A stretch of 6,107 nt of DNA from an uncultured Clostridia bacterium (GTDB lineage Bacteria > Bacillota > Clostridia > Oscillospirales > Ruminococcaceae). The translations under genes were made by a program, and so were the position numbers. The stretch spans positions 1 through 6,107 of the forward strand of contig CAMNBY010000027.1 of assembly GCA_946533615.1 (NCBI GenBank). Direction: 5' to 3'. Shown piece by piece: positions 1-5,653 of the stretch. Numbering within the stretch: the stretch's first letter is position 1; every line of letters starts with the position of its first letter. Below the pieces are notes generated by a model that saw only the letters and a list, made by a program, of their open reading frames with translations, was not told the DNA's origin and did not search any database.

Positions 1-220
1 GCTTGTAGTCAAGCGAGAGCGCCTTTGAAAGCGCCAGCGCAAGTGTGGTCTTTCCCACGCCGGGAATGTCCTCCAGCAGGATATGTCCTCCCGCAAGAAT
101 AGAAAGCAGAACTTTTATTATGGTCTCATCCTTGCCGATGATGACCTTCTTGACTTCGGTTATCACCTTCTGCGAGAACTGCAAGACCTGAGCCTGTTCC
201 TGTGATAATTGTGATGCCAT
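1..220 (-). CDS. MoxR-family AAA+ ATPase (N-terminal 73 codons, cut by window edge)
   Basis: This is the start of a minus-strand gene whose 3' part lies beyond the left edge. The 73 visible residues begin MASQLSQEQAQV, continue through an amphipathic helix to KKVIIGKDE (about 24-32), and reach the stretch GGHILLEDIPGVGKTTLA (about 44-61). That stretch combines the MoxR signature 'GGH.LLED.PG.GKT' with the Walker A lysine at residue 57. MoxR ATPases are cytoplasmic AAA+ chaperone-like enzymes, often encoded next to DUF58 and von Willebrand-A proteins; that neighbourhood would lie to the left and is not visible here. The ATG at 218-220 is supported by AAAGGAG (229-235, minus strand) 8 bases upstream and by a promoter at 283-311. 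It is transcribed away from the sporulation operon. The family call is firm; the substrate is unknown. Confidence 0.9.
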   Translation of the reverse strand, partial: MASQLSQEQAQVLQFSQKVITEVKKVIIGKDETIIKVLLSILAGGHILLEDIPGVGKTTLALALSKALSLDYK

Positions 221-282
221 TGTGTTTTCTCCTTTGTGTTGTTTCTCTCGGCGCCGCCGTCATGGCATAATGCGCCTTATAT

Positions 283-311
283 ATGATAACACATACATTA
301 AGATTTTTCAA
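283..311 (-). promoter_or_regulatory. SigA-type promoter for the moxR gene
   Basis: Read on the minus strand, TTGAAA (311 to 306) is followed by a 17-base spacer and TATCAT (288 to 283). A TG sits one base before the -10 (TGT-TATCAT), giving an extended -10. Transcription would start near 276, leaving a leader of roughly 55 bases before the ATG at 220. The match and spacing fit the vegetative sigma factor of Gram-positive bacteria. It is predicted from sequence only. Confidence 0.7.
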
Positions 312-355
312 GTGCTTTTTTACAAGTTCGCCCAAAAACATAAGTCCCTCAAAAA

Positions 356-384
356 GTCATATCCGCCCGTGACCAGCATATAAT
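356..384 (+). promoter_or_regulatory. Candidate SigE-type promoter of the spoIIIA operon
   Basis: GTCATATC (356-363) resembles the SigE -35 element (KMATATT-like). CATATAAT (377-384) resembles the SigE -10 (CATACAnT), differing at one consensus base. The gap is 13 bases between the heptamer TCATATC and the -10, about one base shorter than the usual 14-15. A start near 391 would leave a leader of about 25 bases, with the ribosome binding site at 404-409. In Bacillus subtilis spoIIIA is transcribed by SigE in the mother cell, which is why I prefer this reading; CATATAAT could also serve as part of a SigA -10. Confidence 0.5.
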
Positions 385-403
385 TAAACAACAAAGGACA
401 AGT

Positions 404-409
404 AGGAGG
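404..409 (+). promoter_or_regulatory. Ribosome binding site that fixes the GTG start of spoIIIAA
   Basis: AGGAGG lies 6 bases before GTG 416-418. No in-frame ATG is close upstream, so this site decides the non-ATG start. Confidence 0.8.
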
Positions 410-415
410 CCGCAG

Positions 416-1357
416 GTGTATACAGTAAAAAGCAAGATAGAAAACATATATCCGCTCCTGCCTTGCAGGCTCCGAAGCGCAGTGCTTGCCGTGAGCCGCC
501 CCGAGCTCTCGCAGATAACAGAGCTTCGCCTCCGCCGCAGCAGGCCTTTCTGTGTCACCGCAGGCGGCAGGGAATACGCCCTCACCCACGACGGCAGGCT
601 CATGAGCGACCCCTCACAGGCGCTTACAGTAACCGCCGATGAGGTCGAGCATACCTACCGCGCCGCCCTCGATAATTCTATTCACAGCCACGCTCCCGAG
701 ATACGCAACGGCTATGTCACCGTATCGGGAGGCTGCCGTTTCGGCTTCTGCGGAACTGCCGTGAACGAAGCAGGCCCAGGCTCCCGCCTGCAAAGCGTCA
801 AGGACGTTTCCTGCCTCAATATCAGGATCGCCCGCGAGGTGCTTGGCTGCGCCGAAGAGCTATATAACAGGACAATGACGGACGGGCTCTGTTCGCTGCT
901 TATAGTCGGACCTCCGGCCAGCGGAAAAACGACAGTCCTCCGCGACCTCTGCCGCCTGATTGGAAGGACTCGCAGGCTCTCGGTCATCGACGAGCGCAAC
1001 GAGCTTGCCGCCGTCGAAAAAGGCGAAGCCGCCTGCGCCGTCGGCCTCCACAGCGATGTTTTCACTTCCTACGATAAGGCCGCCGCTATCGAGATCGCCG
1101 TAAGAACAATGTCTCCAGAGGCCATCGTCTGCGACGAGATCGGCTCGAAGAAGGAGCTTGACGCCTATATGTACGCCCTTGATTCAGGCGTAAGGCTAAT
1201 CGCTACCTGCCACGCAGCTTCGATAGCAGGCTCAAAGCGCCGCGATGCTGTCTCCCGCCTCATAAAGCTCGGCGCCTTCGATCGTGCAGCCCTCCTCGGG
1301 ACAGGCTGCATGACGGGACAGATAATCGACACCGCAGTCCTTTCCAAAAAGCTATGA
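416..1357 (+). CDS. spoIIIAA: Stage III sporulation protein AA, secretion-type ATPase
   Basis: This 313-residue protein (B. subtilis SpoIIIAA is about 307) is the cytoplasmic ATPase of the SpoIIIA-SpoIIQ channel, related to the ATPases of type II/IV secretion systems. The N-terminal domain has the family segment ITELRLRRSRP (34-44). The ATPase domain shows Walker A GPPASGKTT (165-173), the family motif VIDERNE (190-196), and TMSPEAIVCDEIG (231-243), which holds Walker B and the catalytic glutamate. ATCHA (263-267) lies in the usual sensor position. The protein has no membrane segment. The start is GTG at 416, supported by the AGGAGG 6 bases upstream. The stop TGA (1355-1357) overlaps the ATG of spoIIIAB in an ATGA arrangement, so the two are probably translationally coupled. 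All ATPase residues look intact. Confidence 0.97.
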   Translation: MYTVKSKIENIYPLLPCRLRSAVLAVSRPELSQITELRLRRSRPFCVTAGGREYALTHDGRLMSDPSQALTVTADEVEHTYRAALDNSIHSHAPEIRNGYVTVSGGCRFGFCGTAVNEAGPGSRLQSVKDVSCLNIRIAREVLGCAEELYNRTMTDGLCSLLIVGPPASGKTTVLRDLCRLIGRTRRLSVIDERNELAAVEKGEAACAVGLHSDVFTSYDKAAAIEIAVRTMSPEAIVCDEIGSKKELDAYMYALDSGVRLIATCHAASIAGSKRRDAVSRLIKLGAFDRAALLGTGCMTGQIIDTAVLSKKL

Positions 1358-1809
1358 TAAGAGCCGCACTATGTGTTTTGGTAATAGCCGTCTGTGCATT
1401 GATCGGCGAAGGCTTCGCCCTTGAACTAAGACTCCGCACCCGCCTGATGAAGCAGATCTGCTCGGCACTCGACAGCTTTGAGATAATGATTAGATACCAA
1501 AAAAGCACCGTCGCAGACCTTCGGCGCTTCGTCACCGAGAACCCCGACCTTGACCTGCTTAGAGAAAGCTTCGGCGGCGCTGATGCTTCTCCCGCGCTTC
1601 TCAGGCCGCCCGAGAAACAGGCGCTCGACTCCCTGCTGTCCTCGCTCGGAACTACTGACGAGGAGGGCCAGCTTGCGATCATAAAACGCGCCCGCTCGGA
1701 CTTCGCCCGCTTTGAGACCATCTCCCGAGAGGACGAGATGAAGAAATGCAGGCTCTATCGGGCTCTTGGTCTGCTGGGCGGTATCTTTCTTGCAGCGCTA
1801 ACATTTTGA
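1354..1809 (+). CDS. spoIIIAB: Stage III sporulation protein AB
   Basis: This 151-residue membrane protein is slightly shorter than the Bacillus protein (about 171). An N-terminal hydrophobic helix (about 3-20) is followed by a soluble helical middle and a C-terminal helix (about 134-151, LGLLGGIFLAALTF). Two family features are visible: ETISREDEMKKCRLYRALG before the last helix and the segment SLGTTDEEGQ (97-106), matching the conserved 'LG.sDre.Q' region. The family resembles the GspF platform protein of type II secretion, so it is thought to pair with the ATPase SpoIIIAA at the mother-cell membrane. Its ATG overlaps the spoIIIAA stop. Its own stop overlaps the GAGGTG that serves as ribosome binding site for spoIIIAC. 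The call rests on domain pattern and operon position together. Confidence 0.95.
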   Translation: MIRAALCVLVIAVCALIGEGFALELRLRTRLMKQICSALDSFEIMIRYQKSTVADLRRFVTENPDLDLLRESFGGADASPALLRPPEKQALDSLLSSLGTTDEEGQLAIIKRARSDFARFETISREDEMKKCRLYRALGLLGGIFLAALTF

Positions 1810-1818
1810 GGTGATAAA

Positions 1819-2013
1819 ATGGAGATCGACCTTGTTTTCAAGATAGCCGCCATCGGCATGATAGTTGCGGTCCTCGGACAGCTCCTGAAACGTGCCGAGC
1901 GCGACGAGCAGGCCACGATGATGACCCTCGCGGGGCTTATCGTGGTGCTTATGATGATAGTCGGAAAGGTCGGCGAGCTCTTCGACACCATCAAGACCGT
2001 CTTCGAGCTGTGA
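1819..2013 (+). CDS. spoIIIAC: Stage III sporulation protein AC
   Basis: This is a very small membrane protein of 64 residues (B. subtilis SpoIIIAC is 68). It has two predicted transmembrane helices (about 6-22 and 33-52) joined by a short charged loop, LKRAERDEQAT, and ends in FDTIKTVFEL, similar to the family's usual C-terminus. SpoIIIAC and SpoIIIAD are related two-helix/four-helix membrane proteins of the channel; their exact mechanical role is not settled. GAGGTG (1808-1813) sits 5 bases before the ATG and overlaps the spoIIIAB stop. The TGA stop overlaps the GTG of spoIIIAD (GTGA). Confidence 0.95.
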   Translation: MEIDLVFKIAAIGMIVAVLGQLLKRAERDEQATMMTLAGLIVVLMMIVGKVGELFDTIKTVFEL

Positions 2014-2393
2014 GCATATTCGCGATCTGTGCGGCAGTGGTGGCGACCTGTCTTGCGGCGCAGCTTCTGCACGACAGCCGCGAGATAAAGACCGCCATGA
2101 TAATTTTTGCCGCCGCTTCCGTCTTCATCAGGATCTCGGGCAGCCTCTCTGATATTATCTCCGAGCTCACCCGCATTACCGAAGCCACGGGCTTCTCCGA
2201 TGAAAGCCTCGGTATCCTGCTTCGGTCGGCTGCAATCTGTATAGTCTCTCAGCTCTCCTTCGACCTCTGCGCAGACGCAGGCGAAAGAGCCCTTGCCTCA
2301 CAGATAGACCTCGCCGCAAGGGCAGCGCTTCTCCTGAACGCTCTGCCGCTTTTCGGTGCCGTGATAACAATGATCGAGGGCTTGCTGATATGA
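2010..2393 (+). CDS. spoIIIAD: Stage III sporulation protein AD
   Basis: This 127-residue membrane protein has about four hydrophobic segments (around 2-19, 28-48, 66-85 and 106-126). The C-terminal block CADAGERALASQIDLAARA (87-105) is the recognisable SpoIIIAD motif (CkDAGE.aiASk.ela.k), followed by the last helix. It works in the mother-cell membrane part of the SpoIIIA channel with AC and AE. The start is GTG at 2010, overlapping the last four bases of spoIIIAC. Only a poor GAG-containing ribosome binding site precedes it, so translation probably depends on coupling to spoIIIAC. The stop overlaps the ATG of spoIIIAE. Confidence 0.95.
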   Translation: MSIFAICAAVVATCLAAQLLHDSREIKTAMIIFAAASVFIRISGSLSDIISELTRITEATGFSDESLGILLRSAAICIVSQLSFDLCADAGERALASQIDLAARAALLLNALPLFGAVITMIEGLLI

Positions 2394-3529
2394 GATTTTT
2401 CCGCTTTTTGTTAATGCTGCTTTTGCCGCTCACAGCCTCCTGCTGCCTGGCTCTCGGCTTTGCGCTCCCTGCCTCTGCCGAGGAGAGCAGCGCTCGGGAC
2501 GTCGCCGACAATATCGACACCTCGCTAAAAAACATGGCTCCCGACGGCACAGCAGACTACCTCGAGGAACATCGCATCTCCGTCTCAGACCCCGACGGCA
2601 TAGCCAAGCTTTCGCCCTCGGACATACTATCGGACCTGCGCGGACAGTTCTCTTTAAGCTTCCTTTCGCAGCGGGCGCTCCTCGGAAGGATCATCGCCGC
2701 AGCGATCCTCTGTGCCGTGGCTTCGTCGTTTGCCTCCGACAGCCGCTTCGGCGTGATAGTTGACAATACAGCTGTGCTCTTCATCGCAACAGCCGTATAT
2801 GCGAGCCTCAGCGCCTGCCTCACCCTCTGCCGAACCACCCTCGACACGCTCACGGCTTTTATGCTTTCATATCTGCCTGTCTGTTCCAGTGTCTCGGCTG
2901 CATCGGGAAACGCCGCTTCGGGCGGAAGCTTTTATACCTCCACGATCTTCCTCTGCCAGCTGATAGCGATAATAGTGGATAAGCTGCTTTTCCCTGCCGT
3001 CAGCGTGCTTATAGCGCTATCTGTCGCAGGTGCCGCCGACAGTACACTGAACCTCGGAGCCGCAGCAGGCACCGCCAAGCGCATCGTCACCGTCGCCATG
3101 TCTGCCTTTATGATGATATTCACAGGCTATATGGCAGTGACGGGCAGCGTCGCTGCCGCCGCAGATACAATGCGTGCCCGAGGCATACGTTTTGCCGCTT
3201 CAAGCTTCATTCCCGTCATTGGCGGCGCTGTCTCCGAAAGCTACGGCACCGTCAAGCAGAGCCTCTCGGTCATAAGAACGAGCGTCGGCGCAGTTGGTAT
3301 CGTCCTGATCGCCGCAGCTGTCCTGCCGCCCCTGATCTCGATGCTCGCGGTCAGGTTAACGCTCTCGCTCGGGCGGCTCGGCTGCGAGGTGCTTGGACAG
3401 AGACGAAGCGCCGCCCTGCTCGAAAGCCTCGGCTCCGTGCTTTCCCTGATGATCGGTGTGCTGGTCTGCTTTTCGATGATGTTCGTGATCGCCACAGGCT
3501 GTATGCTGGCCTTCACGGTAAAAACGTGA
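2390..3529 (+). CDS. spoIIIAE: Stage III sporulation protein AE, polytopic membrane protein
   Basis: This is the largest protein of the operon at 379 residues (about 399 in B. subtilis). It starts with a clear signal peptide: MRFFRF, a hydrophobic core, and a likely cleavage site after ALPASA (residue 30). An acidic soluble stretch follows to about residue 95. The remainder is a series of about seven or eight hydrophobic helices, roughly 98-112, 121-145, 154-170, 184-211, 227-253, 300-323 and 345-375. SpoIIIAE is a required integral membrane component of the channel. The ATG overlaps the spoIIIAD stop (ATGA), with GAGGG (2376-2380) 9 bases upstream. The gene ends 7 bases before spoIIIAF. No frameshift or truncation is seen. 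Confidence 0.95.
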   Translation: MRFFRFLLMLLLPLTASCCLALGFALPASAEESSARDVADNIDTSLKNMAPDGTADYLEEHRISVSDPDGIAKLSPSDILSDLRGQFSLSFLSQRALLGRIIAAAILCAVASSFASDSRFGVIVDNTAVLFIATAVYASLSACLTLCRTTLDTLTAFMLSYLPVCSSVSAASGNAASGGSFYTSTIFLCQLIAIIVDKLLFPAVSVLIALSVAGAADSTLNLGAAAGTAKRIVTVAMSAFMMIFTGYMAVTGSVAAAADTMRARGIRFAASSFIPVIGGAVSESYGTVKQSLSVIRTSVGAVGIVLIAAAVLPPLISMLAVRLTLSLGRLGCEVLGQRRSAALLESLGSVLSLMIGVLVCFSMMFVIATGCMLAFTVKT

Positions 3530-3536
3530 GGTCGCT

Positions 3537-4028
3537 ATGGGAATAAACAGGTTTATAATAACGCTCTGCTCGGTCTCTATCGTCGGCATGATCTTCCGCT
3601 CCCTTGCCGCAAAGGAATCGTATAAGCGTATAATAAGCATCACCGTTTCGCTTGCGGCGGTGCTCTCGGCGATGTCCGCTTTTCCCGAGTATGATGGCGA
3701 GGAGCTGCAATTCTCAGCACCTGCCGAAAACACCACCGACTCAAACCTCGATCTGCTCCTTGACGGCAGATACATTTCGGATACAGAACGTGCCGTCGCC
3801 GCAGAGCTCGACAAGCTTCTGAAAGAAAGGGGATATTCAGTGAAAAATATCGGCATAACCTGTACGGTGGATGAATATGATAATATAGTGATAGACAAGG
3901 CAGAGGCCACAGCCCCCGAGACCGAATGTGCCGAGATCGAAGCCTGCCTGCGTGAGCTGCTGCCCGACAGCTGCATCACCGTCCACCCCGAAAACGTGGA
4001 GAGCACCGATGAAAGCGAATATCCTTAA
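3537..4028 (+). CDS. spoIIIAF: Stage III sporulation protein AF, ring-type component (short form)
   Basis: The protein has 163 residues against about 206 in B. subtilis. Two N-terminal hydrophobic helices (about 6-23 and 32-49) anchor it in the mother-cell membrane, followed by a linker and a small alpha/beta domain. In that domain, ELDKLLKERGY (90-100) is the first helix, KNIGITCTVDEYDNIVIDKAE (103-123) gives two strands, and ECAEIEACLREL (130-141) is a second helix. This order fits the ring-building fold shared with type III secretion ring proteins. The linker is short and negatively charged. GAGG (3528-3531), overlapping the spoIIIAE stop, is the ribosome binding site. The last 20 bases overlap spoIIIAG. 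Sequence conservation of AF is generally low, so operon position carries much of the call. Confidence 0.92.
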   Translation: MGINRFIITLCSVSIVGMIFRSLAAKESYKRIISITVSLAAVLSAMSAFPEYDGEELQFSAPAENTTDSNLDLLLDGRYISDTERAVAAELDKLLKERGYSVKNIGITCTVDEYDNIVIDKAEATAPETECAEIEACLRELLPDSCITVHPENVESTDESEYP

Positions 4029-4536
4029 AAAGCTGACGGACAAAAAATACCGCGGAGCCCTGGCGGCAGCCCTCTGTGTCGGGGTGCTTCTTCTGTTGAT
4101 CCTGCCCGAGAGCTCAAAGAAGGACAAGGCGCAGACCGAACAGCCCCTCCCGCAGCTCTCGGACGCCGACCGATACATAACAGCCACTCAGCAGCGGCTG
4201 GCCGAAATGATCTCCGATATACAGGGCGCAGGCAGGGCAGAGGTAATGCTCACCTGCGAGGGCAGCGAGGAATACGTCTACGCCGCCGATGTCTCGGGCT
4301 CTGCCACAGCCGCCGACGGCAAGCAAAGCTCGCAATCAGACTCCAAGCTCGTGACGGTCGGCGGAAGCTCCGACAAGCAGCCTGTGCTGGTCAGGGTGCT
4401 CGCGCCGAGATTCAGCGGAGCACTGATCGTCTGCGACGGCGCTGATGTCCCCTCGGTCAGGGAAAGAGTTATCAATGCGGTGTCGGCAGCGCTTGATCTG
4501 CCGACAAGTAAAATATGTGTTGAGACCCGGAGGTAA
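4009..4536 (+). CDS. spoIIIAG: Stage III sporulation protein AG, ring-forming component (short form)
   Basis: I place the start at ATG 4009 (MKANILKKL), giving 175 residues. The open frame extends upstream to 3928, but that extension lies wholly inside spoIIIAF and is proline/cysteine rich, whereas GGAGAG (3998-4003) sits 5 bases before 4009. The protein has a basic N-terminus, one membrane anchor (about 17-32), a linker, and a ring-building domain split by an insert: ISDIQGAGRAEVMLTCEGS (68-86) before it, FSGALIVCDGADVPSVRERV (135-154) plus INAVSAALDLPTSKICVE (155-172) after it. In B. subtilis SpoIIIAG forms a large periplasmic ring using a beta-rich insert; here the insert (about 90-134) is present but short (family about 229 residues). 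It overlaps spoIIIAF by 20 bases and abuts spoIIIAH. Confidence 0.94.
   Translation: MKANILKKLTDKKYRGALAAALCVGVLLLLILPESSKKDKAQTEQPLPQLSDADRYITATQQRLAEMISDIQGAGRAEVMLTCEGSEEYVYAADVSGSATAADGKQSSQSDSKLVTVGGSSDKQPVLVRVLAPRFSGALIVCDGADVPSVRERVINAVSAALDLPTSKICVETRR
4529..4533 (+). promoter_or_regulatory. Ribosome binding site that decides the spoIIIAH start
   Basis: GGAGG lies only 2 bases before ATG 4536 but 8 bases before the in-frame ATG 4542. Normal spacing favours the second ATG. Confidence 0.7.
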
Positions 4537-4541
4537 TGAAA

Positions 4542-5081
4542 ATGAGAAAGCCAACAATGATAATCGGAAAGAAACAGATAGCCCTCGCAGGCCTGACGCT
4601 GATGCTCGGCGTCGTGGTCTATACCAACTACGCCCTCTCGTCGAAGAGCGGCGAGATCAAGACCACCGACAAGGTCGAGACCCGCAGCGTCAACTACGGC
4701 GATGCCCAGCTTGTCAACGTCGAGGCCCCGGACGACTATTTCGCCCAGGCGCGTATCGACCGTATGACCTCCCGCGACAAGGCCGCCCAGACCCTTCAGC
4801 TCATAATGACAGGCGGCGATGCCTCCGAGGAGGAGAAGGCCAAAGCCTCTCAGGAGGCCTCTGCCATGAGCGGCCTAATCGAGTCGGAAAGCAAGATCGA
4901 GAGCCTTATCAAAGCAGCAGGCTTCGAGGACTGCGTCGTCTACCTTGACGGCGAGAGCGCAAACATCGTCGTCAAATGCCCCGACGGCCTCATCGACAGC
5001 GAGGCCGCCCAGATCAAGGACATACTCCTCGGCGAGGTCAGCGTAGCCAACGAGAATATCCGCATCTTCGACGTCAAATAA
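4542..5081 (+). CDS. spoIIIAH: Stage III sporulation protein AH, partner of SpoIIQ
   Basis: From ATG 4542 the protein has 179 residues (181 if ATG 4536 is used; about 218 in B. subtilis). A single membrane anchor (about 12-30) is followed by a charged linker. The family motif YFAQARIDRMTSRDKA (66-81) opens a helical stretch containing the acidic EEEKAKASQEA segment. The C-terminal ring-building domain is SKIESLIKAAGFEDCVVYLD (117-136) with NIVVKCPDGL (141-150) and IKDILL (158-163). In B. subtilis this domain projects into the intermembrane space and binds SpoIIQ from the forespore, joining the two halves of the channel. The Asp23-gene promoter follows 40 bases downstream, and no clear terminator is seen after the stop. 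Confidence 0.96.
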   Translation: MRKPTMIIGKKQIALAGLTLMLGVVVYTNYALSSKSGEIKTTDKVETRSVNYGDAQLVNVEAPDDYFAQARIDRMTSRDKAAQTLQLIMTGGDASEEEKAKASQEASAMSGLIESESKIESLIKAAGFEDCVVYLDGESANIVVKCPDGLIDSEAAQIKDILLGEVSVANENIRIFDVK

Positions 5082-5120
5082 AAAAATCTCTCCCTGCGGC
5101 AGAAAAAATCGTCAAAAGAC

Positions 5121-5149
5121 TTGTACATTTTTAATTTTTATGCTATAAT
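5121..5149 (+). promoter_or_regulatory. SigA-type extended -10 promoter for the Asp23-family gene
   Basis: A perfect TATAAT (5144-5149) is preceded directly by TGC, an extended -10. TTGTAC (5121-5126) lies exactly 17 bases upstream and matches three of six consensus -35 bases. The surroundings are A/T-rich. Transcription should begin near 5156, giving a leader of about 75 bases. It separates the vegetative genes on the right from the sporulation operon on the left. Confidence 0.75.
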
Positions 5150-5154
5150 AATGA

Positions 5155-5177
5155 ATATATGAGCAAAATTCATGTAT
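5155..5177 (+). repeat. Inverted repeat at the predicted transcript start of the Asp23-family gene
   Basis: ATATATGA (5155-5162) pairs with TCATGTAT (5170-5177) around a 7-base loop. Seven pairs are Watson-Crick and one is G-T/G-U. It begins at or beside the predicted +1 of the promoter at 5121-5149, so it could be a 5' mRNA stem or an operator. The AT-rich composition means chance is possible. Confidence 0.4.
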
Positions 5178-5232
5178 AATTGGCAATAACAGGAAATTTA
5201 TTTGACGATAATTCTTATAGGGAGGCTATATC

Positions 5233-5586
5233 ATGAACGAAACAGAAACAGTAATAAACAGCTCGCTCAAGGTAAGTGACGACGTTATCGCTGAGATAAT
5301 CTCCAACGCGGTAATGGAGGTCGATGGCGTTGCAGGCATCGCCAAGGCCAAGAAGAACCCCATCAAGACAGTGATGAAGGACAAGAGAAAGTCCGACATC
5401 AAAACAGAGCTTGTCGGCGACGTGCTCGAGATCACGGTGGGCATCATCATCAAGAGCGACGCCAAGGCAGTCGCCACCGCCGAGAACGTTCAGGACAAGA
5501 TCAAGAGCTCGGTGCAGAATATGCTCAACCTCACGGTAACAAAGGTGAATGTAAACATCGCTGACTGCGAGGAAGCAGCCGAATAA
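5233..5586 (+). CDS. Asp23/Gls24 family (DUF322, YqhY-like) protein
   Basis: This 117-residue, highly charged soluble protein lacks a signal peptide or membrane segment. The Asp23/Gls24 pattern is clear: LKVSDDVIAEIISNAVMEV (12-30) is the first helix, DGVAGI (31-36) is the family 'pGV.gi' turn, GDVLEITVGIIIKSD (62-76) gives a beta strand pair, VQDKIKSSVQNML (86-98) is the long helix, and VTKVNVNIADCE (102-113) the closing strand. In Bacillus the copy located before nusB is YqhY, linked to control of acetyl-CoA carboxylase; the same position here suggests a YqhY-type role, but this is inference. The ATG is preceded by a strong AGGGAGG (5219-5225), spacing 7. It has its own promoter and is followed by a hairpin terminator. 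Coding is lysine- and purine-rich, unlike the membrane-protein genes upstream. Confidence 0.92.
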   Translation: MNETETVINSSLKVSDDVIAEIISNAVMEVDGVAGIAKAKKNPIKTVMKDKRKSDIKTELVGDVLEITVGIIIKSDAKAVATAENVQDKIKSSVQNMLNLTVTKVNVNIADCEEAAE

Positions 5587-5593
5587 AAAACAG

Positions 5594-5618
5594 GCTCCCG
5601 AGCCCCTCGGGAGCTTTT
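5594..5618 (+). terminator. Intrinsic terminator or attenuator between the Asp23-family gene and nusB
   Basis: GCTCCCGAG (5594-5602) pairs perfectly with CTCGGGAGC (5606-5614) around a CCC loop, a 9-bp GC-rich stem, followed by TTTT (5615-5618). An A-run precedes it. The stem is strong but the T-run is short, so termination may be partial and nusB could receive read-through. Confidence 0.75.
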
Positions 5619-5653
5619 GGTGCGTTATATAGAATTTTTAAGGATGTGTTTAA

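Noticed and set aside
1260..1721. Minus-strand open frame of 153 codons over spoIIIAA/spoIIIAB
   Set aside because: Low-complexity Ser/Arg composition and full overlap with two conserved genes; no sign of its own expression signals.
3356..4006. Long minus-strand open frame (216 codons) across spoIIIAE and spoIIIAF
   Set aside because: It is antisense to two clear genes, Ser/Arg-rich, without recognisable domain or ribosome binding site; typical shadow of GC-rich coding sequence.
4445..4948. Plus-strand open frame of 167 codons overlapping spoIIIAG and spoIIIAH
   Set aside because: Arg/Pro-rich translation in the wrong frame; both overlapping genes match known families in their own frames.
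5081..5110. Possible terminator after spoIIIAH made of CTGCGGCAG flanked by AAAAAATC repeats
   Set aside because: The stem is only 3 bp on either strand and no T-run follows it on the plus strand; too weak to call.
5175..5180. Second TATAAT as an additional promoter of the Asp23-family gene
   Set aside because: The hexamer is perfect but the -35 position (5152-5157, TGAATA) is poor and there is no TGn; AT-rich leader sequence can give such matches.
416..5586. Change from pyrimidine-rich coding strand in spoIIIA genes to purine-rich in the Asp23 gene and nusB, as a sign of transfer
   Set aside because: The spoIIIA genes encode mostly hydrophobic membrane residues, whose codons carry pyrimidine at position 2, while the later proteins are charged; composition follows protein type.
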